Shown: positions 1 to 10,745 of the stretch, piece by piece
Position numbering within the stretch: the stretch's first letter is position 1
Layout: the number at the start of each line of letters is the position of its first letter
Assembly: GCA_023614405.1 (NCBI GenBank)
Contig: CM042685.1
Coordinates: 236,013,661 to 236,077,660, forward strand
Direction: 5' to 3'
Length of the DNA: 64,000 bases
Origin: Avena insularis
Taxonomy: Eukaryota; Streptophyta; Magnoliopsida; Poales; Poaceae
Program-made: the position numbers and the translations under genes
The notes under the pieces: model-generated
The model's input: the letters and a program-made list of their open reading frames with translations, nothing else
Database searches by the model: none
What the model was told of the DNA's origin: nothing

Positions 1-256
1 GGTTTTCGTAGATGGATCGAATCTCGGATTTCATGGCTTCTTGCCATTTATTGGAATCAGGGCTTATCATCGCTTCCTCATATGTCACTGGGTCATCGGT
101 GTTGTCCACCAACATGACACTCATAACGGGATCATACCAATCAGGAGTGGTACGAGTTCTCGTTGACCTGCGAGGTTCCGAAGTAACTTCAACCGAAGTT
201 TCATGATCAACTTCATTAGCTTCCTCTCTTATTGGTGTAGGCACCACATGAACTAC
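1..256 (-). pseudogene. Copia pol fragment (integrase-RT linker)
   Basis: Read on the minus strand, this matches the stretch between integrase and reverse transcriptase of the larger copia element, around 43470-43712. The two agree over almost the whole length with scattered substitutions. The fragment is cut by the window edge on the left and similarity stops near 256, so it is a remnant of another copy of the same Angela/BARE-like family. No other domain follows on the right. The plus-strand ORF over this stretch is only the antisense of this remnant. Confidence 0.85.
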
Positions 257-265
257 TTCCGGGGT

Positions 266-778
266 GAACTACTTCCGGCTGGCTGTGGCCTGACTGGCTA
301 GTTTGCTCTATTTGGAAATTGGTTACATGGTATAGATCACAAGTATAAGTTACTTCTTTGGGTTGGAGCGATTCGCATTATATGATCGCTATGGCTATGG
401 CTATATAGAATTGATATAGTTTTTAATAATACAGTTTCCTCTCTCTTGCAGGTTCTTTACAAATGCATCGGCACCCTTCGGTGTTGGTCAGCGTTACATC
501 GCGCGGATTAGCGTGATCTTTTTACAAAGGTGTGCACAAGGCTGAAAGACACGGCGCGGGATTTGTTTACCCAACATGGGTGGCAACATAATCATCAATA
601 GAGATGCCTCTAGAATCCTAGGCGTTTTACAATTTCTCATTATGATATGTAATTTGTCTTATTTTTATTTTTTCCGCCTACTTGGATCTGTGGACTGTTT
701 TTGTTTGTGTGCATACTAGCTATGCAGAGGACGGATGTAATACTTAAACTCTAAGTAATAAAGAGCCCTTACTGAAAA
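266..778 (+). other. Unassigned segment, possible LINE 3' tail at its end
   Basis: No coding potential was seen. The last 100 bases or so (about 690-778) contain GCAGAGGACGGATGTAAT, then AATAAAGAGCCCTT and a short A run. This looks like the 3' end of plant L1-type LINEs, which often end in a GCAGAGGCCGGGTGTAAT-like motif plus an A tail. No LINE ORF is present, so this would be a severely 5'-truncated copy. The assignment rests on motif memory only. Confidence 0.3.
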
Positions 779-1246
779 AATGTCCATGACACATACTAGT
801 CCACCCTCTCTCACACCGCGATTTCCACCTCCAGTTCTCTCCATCATTGGAACGCCACCTCGGGTGTTCCTATCTGATTCAGTAGCCCGCCTTCACTAGC
901 CATAGGAGTTCTAGCATGTTGCTAGAGTTTATTATACCTCTTGCTAGTGCCGAAGGAGATCGGGACCTACAGCGACCGCCTACGATGTCCCGTGTCATCG
1001 ACATCGCAACCACCATTAGCTCAGTCCACGTGATCACCGAAGGAGCTTGATCTCGACCGTTGTGTTTTATTTTCCGGCCATGATAGGTTGCCTTTGTTGG
1101 GGCAGAATATGACATATTATAAACAAAGCCTTATATATGATAAACTAGAATAAGTTCAATGAGCCCAACAGTGTAGAAAATTACTAAAAAGTTGTCGAGC
1201 CTGATGGTATTAAGTGTAGTGATATCATTGATCCTAAAGCTGGTTA
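779..1246. other. No recognisable feature
   Basis: Mixed-composition intergenic sequence between the possible LINE tail and the target site of the large gypsy element. Short ORFs on either strand show no recognisable domain. The last five bases before the element, GTTTG at 1247-1251, are its target-site duplication. Confidence 0.5.
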
Positions 1247-1251
1247 GTTTG

Positions 1252-2042
1252 CGTCGTGGTGGTGGCATGGCAGATGCCATGGGTAGGCTTAAGTTGGGGT
1301 CCAATGGATGCTAGTGGGATCCAGGGAGGGAAGATGTAGTGCTTTCTACACACAGAATGCTAGAACTCAATCTTTATTCAACACCAACGGAGCTACACTT
1401 GCTCCTCGAGCTGTATGAGCGAGAGGAAGAATAAGCTACAACTAGTGCCTGAAGAGAAAATGAATCGATGCCCTCCTCCAGACACCCAGCCCTTCCTTAT
1501 AAAGGAATGACCTGGTGCCTTCTAGGGCTGACGTGGACCAACATATTTGTGGAATATGCTTGTACCAAAGTGGTAACTCGGCAGAACTATTTTCGTGTCC
1601 CCCTTCTATCAATGGCAAAGACCTAGAGTCCACCACATGTGAGCCTTGGGCCTGAGGACTGTCACCTCCGTGACCTCCTTCTGCTCCTCTGCTGCTCTGC
1701 TCCTTGTCCCTAGCGCTTAATGCAAGATTCCGAGAGAGAGCGGTCGTGAGGGTTTGACTTTGGGGCTTGCCTCCTCCTTCTTGTACAAGCTTCCCTTGAC
1801 CCGGCCTCGCCTCGCATGACTCGGCTTGACCTCACCATGTATTCAAGATGCATGACCGCGTTACTTCGACATATATCATATGTCGGTCAATACAAGTCTC
1901 AACCACTTGATTCGGGGTTAGTCGGACCTTATTCGGCCGACTCTTACATGATTCGGCCGGATCATATCTAGATCCAGCCTTGATCATGAATCTTCCTATC
2001 CTTTTACTTACCTCGACCCTACCTGGGGTCATCCCTCCGACA
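1252..2042 (-). repeat. 3' LTR of the Tat-type element
   Basis: 791 bp, nearly identical to 34100-34894. The TG...CA end is visible at 2042 (minus strand starts TGTCGGAGGGATGACC). The other end has lost its terminal base: position 1252 is C where the partner LTR has T. A TATA-like CCTTATAAAGG (either strand) is at 1495-1505. Confidence 0.95.
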
Positions 2043-2519
2043 TTAGTCCCCGAAGCTGGTGCGGTCTTGCCGAATACCTTGGCTGGACCACATCAGTTTC
2101 CAGATACTCAGTTTTTTATACTTGTCTCTCCGACTTATTATTTATTCGGCGCCTCTCTCATTTTTTCTCCTCTTTGCTCACCCTATTTTTTCGAGGTGTG
2201 ACTCATTTTCCGAGTCATTCTCCTTTGTCCGAGGTATCCTCTTAGATTCTCTAGTAAGCTTCATCCTAGTGTACCAATCATTATCTTTTGTCTCATTTTG
2301 TACCGCTTAAGGTGTGTCGACACTTTACTGTAATAACTTCTGGCGGTCTTATCGGTATGATGACTCTTCGATCACCAAAATGGTCATGGCGGCTGGATCT
2401 CCTCATGTGCCGTGTGATCCTAGTTGTGGCTCCAATCACCGATCGAGAACACACGATACATGCCTTGTTGTGGTTACCGCGGCGCACTTGCGATCCCACT
2501 AACTCTCACCACGCGTGGT

Positions 2520-2528
2520 TATAAATAG
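2520..2528 (+). promoter_or_regulatory. Antisense TATA box inside the Tat-type element
   Basis: TATAAATAG on the plus strand, followed by a pyrimidine-rich stretch (about 2550-2590) and, 300 bp on, the first ATG of the antisense gene. It matches the plant TATA consensus and points away from the LTR promoter. The motif is seen; promoter function is inferred. Confidence 0.65.
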
Positions 2529-5122
2529 GGGGAGTGGGGAAGGGGTTGGTTCACTTTCCCATTCTCACTCTCCTCGTCTTCCTTCCTACGCCGCCGCCAC
2601 TGTGCTTCTGTTCCCGCGACCACGCTGTTGCGCTCCTCCTCATGCGATGCGCCGCCGATGTTCGGTCCATCCTCACCGTTCTTTGCCTCCATATTAGGAT
2701 TCTATGGTGGTTATCCTCTTCCGCCTCCACCGTACTCATCATTGCTGCAACGGGGCCTTGGATTTCGAGGCTGCTCCCTGCCGCCAGCAATTCCTCCTCT
2801 GTTGGCTCCTTCGACTAGCCCATGTCGAGATTGCACAGAGGCGTCATCGTGGGAGAAGAAGATCTCATGGTGGGCCTAGAGCATGGCTCATGGCAAGGGT
2901 CCACTGTCACTCGTCCAGAAATCGAGTGGATTCGCAAGACTCGTCGTGTTCCTGTCGAGGTAAAGTGTCGCTTACCCGGCAAGGAGTCTGCCCCCGTAGT
3001 TGAGTATGGCGAGTATGTAGTTTTCATGTCGCATTTTTCCAGAGGATTTGGCCTCCCTCTTAGCGACTTCGCCAAGAGCTTCCTTGAATTCTTCGGCCTT
3101 CGGCCTCATCACCTGCCGGCTAACGCCATCGCTTATGTGTCAGCTTTTATCTCGGCCTCAGAGAGATACTTCAGCCTCTGACCTTCTATAGATGTATGGT
3201 CGAAGTTTTTCCAGATCCGAGCTAACGTTGTGCCGGATAAATCTCTCCATCCCTCCGAGAAATCTCTTACTCAGTGTGGTGCTGCTTCTATTACACCCCG
3301 GAAGAATTCTTTGTTCCCCCTAGTCACAGGCCTAGAGTCCTGCAAGAAGTGGCATAGGTCATTTTTCTATGTCAAGAACACTGGCAAGGAGGACAAGATT
3401 CCGCTCCCTGCCTTCTCTATTGGTCCTCCTTCTAAGCAGAATTGGATTTACAATCCGAAGAAGACTAATGCTCTTGTCGAAGCATTCGAGCTTCGACTGG
3501 AAGAGTTGATTTTGGCGGGGCTTCACGGCGAAGATTTGATGGCTACGTTCATCAGTAGCCAGATCCGCCCTTTCCAACTCCGCTCTCATAAGATTTGCTA
3601 CATGAGTGGTCCTTTGGATCCCAACTGAGTCTCTACGGTTGAGCTTGATGATGTTCAGATTCACAAACGTGTCCGAGTTATCTTCAAAACCGACATGCCC
3701 GAGGAATGGGTGTGGGGAATGAAGCCCTTTTCCCGTGATAATCCCCCTCCTCAGGTAATTCGAACTTGAGTTTTCCCATCCAAGCTATTTTCCATCAATT
3801 ATTCTACTAACTTTTGTCTCATATTTCTGCAGAAATTTGACGAGAAAATTTCGGAAGACGCCGAGGTGTTGGCTATTCCTTGGAGCGCTGACTGCAGCAC
3901 CCCGGATAATGGAGAACAAGATCCGGAGGAGTTTATCCCCAAACCCGAGGCTGATCCCGCTCGTACTCGGGGTAAAGCCTCTGCCCGTGCTGATGAAGGT
4001 GATTCGAACAATGTCCAAATTCTTGAGGTAGTTGTCGTGGTGCCTATCTCTTACGCATTTCCGGCTCCTTCTTTCCCAACTAATCCGGCTGGCCAGGTGC
4101 ATGAAATCGAACCCCTCGCTTCCGAAGCTCACGCTCCGTCGAAGAAGCGTGCTGCTTCGAATGATCCTTCGGATGCGGGTCCCAAGAAGTGAACTAAGAA
4201 ATCCTCCCAGCATGTTCCGAAGCGCAAAACTATGCCTGGAGTCTCTGGTTAAGTTTCCTTGCTTCTTTTTATTTGTATTTCTTGTTTTTATCTTTCTATT
4301 TATGAATTGGTATTTACCTTTATCCTGGCAGTGCTCCCCTTTCTGCTAAACCCAGCGGTCCGATCATGACCTCGCATATTACTCGGCCTCCCTCACCACC
4401 TCCTCAAGGGGATGTTCGAGTTTCGATCCCTCTTCGCCATAATTCGCATATCATGCTGACTAATAGCCCATCTCATCGTGACGAGGCCAAAGTTCCCCCT
4501 GGTGTTGGCGCTGATGTCATTATGCCGGATCACTTAATTGATCTGGTAACTTCTTCCAAGGTCCCCGAAGTTGCTCCCGCCGAGCCTTCCCCTGTCGAAG
4601 TTCCTGCTGCTTCGGTTATTGCTGAAGTCGACACTATCTCGGCTCTTTTGGAGGCCACCGCCCCTTCTGCCGCAGATATTATTGCTCCGAGTATGGTTCA
4701 CCGCCCTAAGTCCTTGCCTGTTACCGAGGTTCCTGCCAAGACCAAGCAAGATGGCGTTGCCAAATCTACACAAGCTCAGAAAGTAAAACCTGGTTCCTCA
4801 GCCGAGCATCGCCGACATGCTCCATAAAAGAGCTTTTGTGGCTAAGCCTGGGCCTGCCTCTGCCATCGACACACAACTCGTGCTTCATAAGAGCCCGGCG
4901 GCCGAGACATCTGCATAACAGGCGTGAGAGGCCAAGGGAAAGGTTTTGACGCGCACGGAGAGCGGAGGAAGCCTCGGGTCATTGGTAGACTATGCCAATA
5001 ATTGGAATTCTGCTGATCAAATTGAGGGCAACCCAAGTAACCAACCCCTCCAACTCTCCGACATTAGCAGCCGTTTGCATTTGGCTGCCAAAGTTATGCT
5101 TGAGAGTGACAAGATGAACGAG

Positions 5123-5968
5123 GTATGAGCTTTGCTCTATACTTTATCTTTTGCGCATAGTGTACTATATGCCCACTAGTCCCCAAGCTTGCGACCGAAT
5201 AACTTGTTATTCGTTTGGAAGCTTCCAATGTTTAGAATATAATTACCTGTGTGTCTAGTAGATACTTTTTGACATGCACGTTTTGGCTTGAAACACATCT
5301 AGCCACTAGATTGGAATCGCCTTTTGCTGGATTCGGGTCTTTTTGATTTCTTGGTTTCAACATCTAGCCACTTAGATCTGATTCAAGTTTTACTTGATTC
5401 ATATCTTTTTAAGTCTTAGCTTTGACCAGCTACCTAGATCCGAGTTAAGTTTTTCTTGATTCGGATCTTTTTTAATTTTAGCTTTGAATATCTAGCCACC
5501 TAGATCCGAGTCAAGTTTTGCTTGATTCGGATCTTTTTAAGTTTTAGCTTTGAATATCCAGCCACCTAGTTCGAGTCAAGTTTTACTTGATTCGAATCTT
5601 ATTAAGTTTTAGCATTGAATATCCATCCACCTAGATTCAAGTCAAGTTTTACTTGATTCGAATCTTATTTAGTTTTAGCTTTGAATATCCAGCCACCTAG
5701 ATCTGACTCAAGTTTTACTTGATTCTGATCTTTTTAAGTTTTAGCTTTAAATATCGAGCCACCTAGATTCGAGTCAAGTTTTACTTGATTCGGATCTTTT
5801 TTAGTTTTAGCTTTGAATATCCAGCCACCTAGATTCGAGTCAAGTTTTACTTGATTCGGATCTTTTTAAGTTTTAGCTTTGAATGTCGAGCTACCTAGAT
5901 TCGAGTCAAGTTTTACTTGATTCAAATCTTTTGCGTATGTTTCCCTATATAATTCGTTGTTATTTTAG
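5123..5968 (+). other. Large intron of the antisense gene
   Basis: Donor GAG|GTATGAG and acceptor TATTTTAG|GTT. Joining the flanks keeps the reading frame from exon 3 into the coiled-coil exon. The intron is 846 bp, far longer than the gene's other introns (about 80-155 bp), because it holds the 66-bp repeat array. Confidence 0.65.
5300..5945 (+). repeat. 66-bp tandem array, each unit with an inverted repeat
   Basis: About nine units spaced 63-66 bp (anchor TAG at about 5372, 5435, 5501, 5567, 5632, 5698, 5764, 5830, 5896) plus a degenerate leading unit near 5317. Each unit has a core like GAGTCAAGTTTTACTTGATTC: arms of up to 14 bases that pair around a short T-rich loop. Units differ by a few substitutions, several of which preserve pairing. 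It lies wholly in an intron of the antisense gene. Confidence 0.9.
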
Positions 5969-7627
5969 GTTGCTCACAATCGACGTACAGTCGAATTCCA
6001 AAAGCTACTCTTTTCGCATAGGAAGCTTCAGGTCAAGTATGAGAAGATGGTTCCCATTCTGCAGAAGACAGGTAAATTATTCGGTGTTTACATTCAAGTC
6101 CTCTGTACAAGTATTTGCTTCCTAATTAACTGTCGATTTATCCTTACTCAGCTAACATTAATAATCAAAATACTCGGTTGGCAAAAAAGGTTGCCAGCCT
6201 CGAAGGTTAGTCGTCCATCCTCTTTGTACTCTTCTATTTCTCTTCTAGACAAATTCCGAGTATCTTATAGTGCTCCATATTCGTCTTAGCCAAATTACAA
6301 AGATTTGCAGCATCGCATCAAGAGTGCATACCCATGCCTGATATGATGCTGCATTTTTAGAGCAAGCAGGGACTCACTCGGCGCAGCTGAAGGAGAAGGA
6401 CGATGAGATAGCTCGGCTTCGTGCTGAGGTTGATTCCTTGAAATCATTTCAAAAGTCCGAGCTAGAGAAAATTGACTAAGAATTTTCCGAGGAAAAGAAT
6501 CGGTTAAGTCTCCAGCTTTAGAAGGACAAAGAACTCCTTGATGTGGCCGAGCTTAAAAATCAGACGATAACTGAGGAGATCACTTGGTTTGAGAAGAAAC
6601 GGGCTGGCTAGGCTGTGGATCTTCAGAAGATGTTGTGATATGTCCATCATAAGCTTATTTGTCGGGTTTTTTCCTCTTGGTCCCTGGCTGAGTAATCCTT
6701 TGCTCGTTGCTCCTCTTGATTTATGTGATGTTTTTCTTTACATATCACTTTCCAGAAGCCGAGCCCATGAGTACTAAAGCCGTGGTTGTTGCCTGTGCCC
6801 GCCGAGGTGTCTCCAATCTCTCGGATCAAGAATATTCTATTGAGGATCTCCTGGCTGTCGTTGCCGCCATTGAGCCGATGAAAATCATGGGAAGAGACTT
6901 GGTGAAAGAGGAAATTTTAGCCTTAACTGTGCTCTGTCTGAATGAACCAAAAATTAGCAAGGTGGAGGTACTTGTGGCAAAATTAATGGATTCTCAAACT
7001 CAGTTAAATCTCTGGAGAGAATCCGCCGGGCGAGCCGGGGCTGACATGGCGCTTACTATTGTTCCATCATGGTACGAGGACATCTCCCTCAACACATTAA
7101 TGAATTTGCGTACCGGCTCTCCTTGGGTCGAGAATCTGGATTTCGTTGCACGCCGCCGAGCCTGTGCCTATCAACTCATCTGGTATGCAAATGTGCATCA
7201 ATGGAATGAGGGGCCGAGTTTTCTCCCAGACGAGGCTCAAGAGAATGTTGAGGCCGCCGATGACGAACAGTTTGCCGAGTATTCTGGTGATGAACATGAT
7301 TTAGATGAAGACTCTGGAAGTTCCGATGAGTCAAGTGGAAGTTCGGGAGGAAATGCTGAAGGCCGGTCTTCCTCCAAGGGAACTGAAGCTTTCCAAACCC
7401 AAGGTGAAACCTCACGTCAAATATCCACTGCTCAAGATGCTCCGGTTAGTTTGGTCGATGTCGAGGTAACTTCCGCGGAGGCTTAGGCAACTTCGGAGAT
7501 TCCTGCTCCTAAAACTATTGCTTTTATAGAAGCCGAGGTACCTTTGGTGGTAGCCGAGGTACCTACTTCGGAAACCCCTACCACTACCATCACACCTCCT
7601 GCCGATGATTCGGCTGCGGTTAACGCT

Positions 7628-8139
7628 TGAGCTATAAAAAAATTATTTGCTAAGTCCTCGGTATGCCGGGCATATGCTGTTTTAAGACAAGCTGCCTCTT
7701 TTGGTACTGGTTAATCTGTATAAGTTCGGAATCTTTCATATGTTGTCGTAATCGTTAAGTTGTTACCGTGCTGGTAGAGTTATTCTACGTATATTATCGC
7801 TCATGAACTTCAATATGTAAGTTTGAATCGAAGATGTTTGATTAGTCGTGTGCTTTCTTAGATATTATGAGCTATGTTTGAAGATGCGCACTTTGGTTAG
7901 CATACCGCAACGGTCACAAGAAAGATAACATAACGTGCGCCGACTTGTGTATAGTTCAGTCCTTAGTCGTTTTTCGTGTGTGTGATTCTTGGTTGGCTCT
8001 TGTCTTATTTACCATAAGATCTGTCTTCAGACCATGAAAGGTCAAAGACGTTGCTTCCAATGTCCGTGTGTTACTAATTCGAATTGATGGACATATAAAT
8101 CATCCGCCATATCAAATATACAACAGCAGCATAACTATT
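7628..8139. other. Non-coding 3' flank of the antisense gene
   Basis: AT-rich sequence between the last stop of the antisense gene and the 78-bp repeats. It probably contains the antisense transcript's 3' UTR. I did not find a convincing polyadenylation signal or ORF. Confidence 0.4.
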
Positions 8140-8495
8140 ACAGGGCATTCCCCGAGTTATCGCTCGTGTTGCTAAGGTTTTATTTGTCGATATATTTTCG
8201 ATAGATCAAATACATAATTATAATGATAAGCAACATGGGGCAGTACCCGAGTCACCGCTCGAGTTGCTGAAGTCTCATTCATATCAAACACATAATTATA
8301 ATGATAAACAACATGGGGCAGTCCCCAAGTCACCGCTCGAGTTGCCGAAGTTTCATTCATATCAAATATATAACTATAATGACAAACAACATGGGGCAGT
8401 CCCCGAGTCACCGCTCGAGCTGCCGAAGTCTCATTCATATCAAATATATAATCATAGGGGCAGTCCCCGAGTCACCGCTCGAGTTGCCGAGGTTT
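8140..8495. repeat. 78-bp tandem repeat, five copies
   Basis: The core GGGGCAGTCCCCGAGTCACC recurs near 8237, 8315, 8393 and 8457, with a diverged copy near 8143. Spacing is 78 bp, then 64 bp for the last copy, which lost 14 bases. The core itself is partly self-complementary (GGGGCAGTCCCC). Because 78 is a multiple of three, repeat ORFs appear on both strands; I treat these as by-products. The array lies between the integrase stop and the antisense gene. Confidence 0.85.
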
Positions 8496-8557
8496 CATTA
8501 ATTCATTCCTGCCACAATAAACCGATACATCATAATACTGGATACAGTACACTTCCT

Positions 8558-8764
8558 CTAAGTGTAAAATGGATGAAGTAATGCTACATTCCATGGTCTT
8601 TTTGACTTGTCTCCGGATTTATCCGCCTTGTTCCTTTCTGGTGCTTGAGCATCTATGAGGTAATATGCATCATTGTGCGGTGCTTTGCTCACGATGAATG
8701 GGCCTTCCCATGGGGGCGACAGCTTATGCATGTCGGTCGTGCATTGCACTATCCGAAGGACGAG
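8558..8764 (-). pseudogene. Integrase C-terminus of the Tat-type element, displaced by insertion
   Basis: On the minus strand, directly beyond the ATCTC duplication, the integrase C-terminal fold resumes (LVLR, KLSPPWEGPF, APHNDAYYLID) and ends HPFYT plus stop at 8558. It is the continuation of the frame broken at 27504, now 18.7 kb away. The longer ORF reaching 9010 is only run-in from the solo LTR. Confidence 0.93.
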
Positions 8765-9086
8765 ATCTCTGCGGTGACCCAGCATACCACTACATGTGTA
8801 GTACACTATAGTCGTTGACATGACATCCACAGAACACCGTTCTATAAATACCACATCCCTCAGTGGTACAACAGAAACATTGCGGGTCCATATTACAAAC
8901 ATACACACATTATTATTATTACAATACCAGAAGTTCAAGACTTCAAAAAGATTCAACTTACAAACCAAAATATAAAGTGTTTCAGCGGAATTTAAAAGTA
9001 GCAACTCCAACTAAGAGTTGAGCTCAGCAGCTTATTCTATATGGTTCATGCTGATCGACTCCGTCGGTTACTACTAACTAGGGTAC

Positions 9087-9229
9087 TTAGTTTGACTCGT
9101 TTCCATTGACCCCATAGCGGATTTCGTAATCCACTCCTTCAACACCTCCTGACAGGTCAGGTTCCTCGTAGAACACATCTTCTTGGCATTCGGCTGCATA
9201 CATTGGCGTGTCTTCGGGATCCTCAGAGT
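9087..9229 (-). other. Candidate terminal mini-exon, acidic peptide, solo LTR
   Basis: Preceded by CCCTTGCTTAG (acceptor with pyrimidine-rich tract). It reads in phase 1 as an acidic 47-residue tail (DSEDPEDTP..., EDVFYEEPDLSGG) ending in TAA at 9087-9089. In phase with the mini-exon at 10126-10182. Confidence 0.5.
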
Positions 9230-10125
9230 CTAAGCAAGGGATCAAAGGAAAGGATGAGTAACAGCGTTACCCAGCAAGTTGATTATATGCAAGGTGGGTC
9301 ATTTGATGCTCTATCTACCACCTTAGACTATAAGTCCTTGGCACTATGTAGTTTTTGTAAATATTTCTTCAAAGATTGATTTTATTATGAAAATCTATGA
9401 CCATCATCCTTCACAGGTTGACCAGAACTTTCATGGAGTTTCTTTCCTGCCGCGTTCGTAGCTCCTTCCCGGAACAGGGAGTAACAAGTTACAGTTCTTA
9501 CACTCTGCAGAGGTGCGTTACTTTACCCATTAGAGATCAATTCCTTGTTGCACAACCGGGCGTACTTTCCCATCCACAATTCCTTGATGTGGGTCCCAGT
9601 AGGTGATCCAATCCAATCACTGCCCCCTTCGCGACCTTGCATGCCTCCTTGGTGTACACCATGCCCATGTATTGAATTACGACAATGATTTGTACAGACC
9701 GTCAGATGCCAGAACTATCGTGGGACGTTGAGGGTTCCCACCCATATGCTGCATATCCTCTACGAATTACCAATTAATATGCATGCTACGAGTGATAACA
9801 TCCACGACCTGCACACCCGGCTACATGCGAGAGGAAGAAGATACAGCTGACTTCTCTGTCCCATTCCAAATCTCATGGTTAACGCGTGATATACGGCGCT
9901 AGAATCACTGATGTCATGGGTTATTAAGTCCTAATTGATTATCATTGTTGCAATTAGAACTCTAAGTTCTATTGCTCCATTATATCATCACTTAGGATGA
10001 TACCTAAGATTTCTTTATTTAAGAAAATAATATTTTCTTCCTTTGGAGCATAAATGATAACACATAATCTTGCAAAGTACTTTGATAAAGACTCTTCAAA
10101 GGACATGAGCAAGTGATGAACTTGC

Positions 10126-10182
10126 CTTGTGATTGCAAGGTAGTGAAGTCAGATGCTTGCGCTGGACCTTGAGCTTCTATGT
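10126..10182 (-). other. Candidate 57-nt mini-exon in the solo LTR
   Basis: Preceded on the minus strand by TTTTATAG (acceptor) and followed by CACAAG|GCAAGT, a consensus GC-type donor. It begins and ends in phase 1. The equivalent segment in the other LTR family (15004-15090) has the same boundaries and phase, although the sequences have diverged. Confidence 0.5.
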
Positions 10183-10199
10183 CTATAAAACATCATTAT

Positions 10200-10745
10200 T
10201 GCCCGGTAAGGACAATATTTAAAGAAGCAAAATGATTATGCAAAGTAATGTAATGCATTATTTAGTTTTGTGTGTATTCTCCCCCATTATTTAAATTATA
10301 AAAATTCTTTTCATAAGTAAAGAATTTCTAAATATTAATTATTAATAATTATTGATTTGTTTTCCTTATTTTCTTTCATTTTATTTGAATTTTTACTTAT
10401 TTAATAATTCATTTAAGAATTATCATTTTTCTTTTAAATTCAAAACAATATATAAATTATTTGTTTAGTATTTTTCTAAAATACTACAATATTGGTATAT
10501 AATAAAAGTGATTTTTATTTATTTTTATCATCTTTCTTTAATTTTATAAAATTCCATAAGGAATATATATATTATAAAATTCTTGATAGAAATTATATGC
10601 CTAAAATTTTATTTCTTAATTTATTTAGATATATTGGGTTATTGTGAATCCGAAAATATTTTATTTATAATTTTTGGATATTTATTTTATTTTCTAGAAT
10701 TTATTTAAATTCAGGGGCATTTTGGTCTTTTCTTAATTATTAAAA
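10200..10745. other. AT-rich block of the solo LTR
   Basis: Very AT-rich (long runs of TTATTT and AAAAT), without ORFs or clear repeats. A similar AT-rich block sits at the same relative place in the 4-kb LTR family. Confidence 0.6.

Larger units (their letters stand above)
2822..7627 (+). pseudogene. Antisense multi-exon gene of the Tat-type element (PF04195-like)
   Basis: The gene runs opposite to gag-pol. Exons as I read them: 2822-3754, 3833-about 4247, about 4332-5122, 5969-6071, 6152-6205, 6361-about 6634 and 6756-7627. Introns start GT and end AG; the first has a CTACTAAC branch site, and phases agree across exons 3 to 6. The N-terminal part (HFSRGFGLPLSDF, FFGLRPHHLPANAI) resembles Pfam Transposase_28 (putative gypsy type transposon), despite its name not a known transposase. 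Exons 4-6 encode a charged coiled coil, and exon 7 a conserved block plus an acidic Ser-rich tail. Stops at 3179, 3626, 4190, in exon 6 and at 7484 show decay. The exon 2-3 junction does not keep frame, and the last donor appears mutated. Function is unknown. Confidence 0.8.

Noticed and set aside
5300..5945. CRISPR-like look of the repeat array
   Set aside because: Contiguous 66-bp tandem units without unique spacers, in a plant retrotransposon.
8172..8581. Repeat proteins of 26-residue units on both strands
   Set aside because: Both frames result from a 78-bp repeat length; neither has a sensible start context or neighbouring domain.
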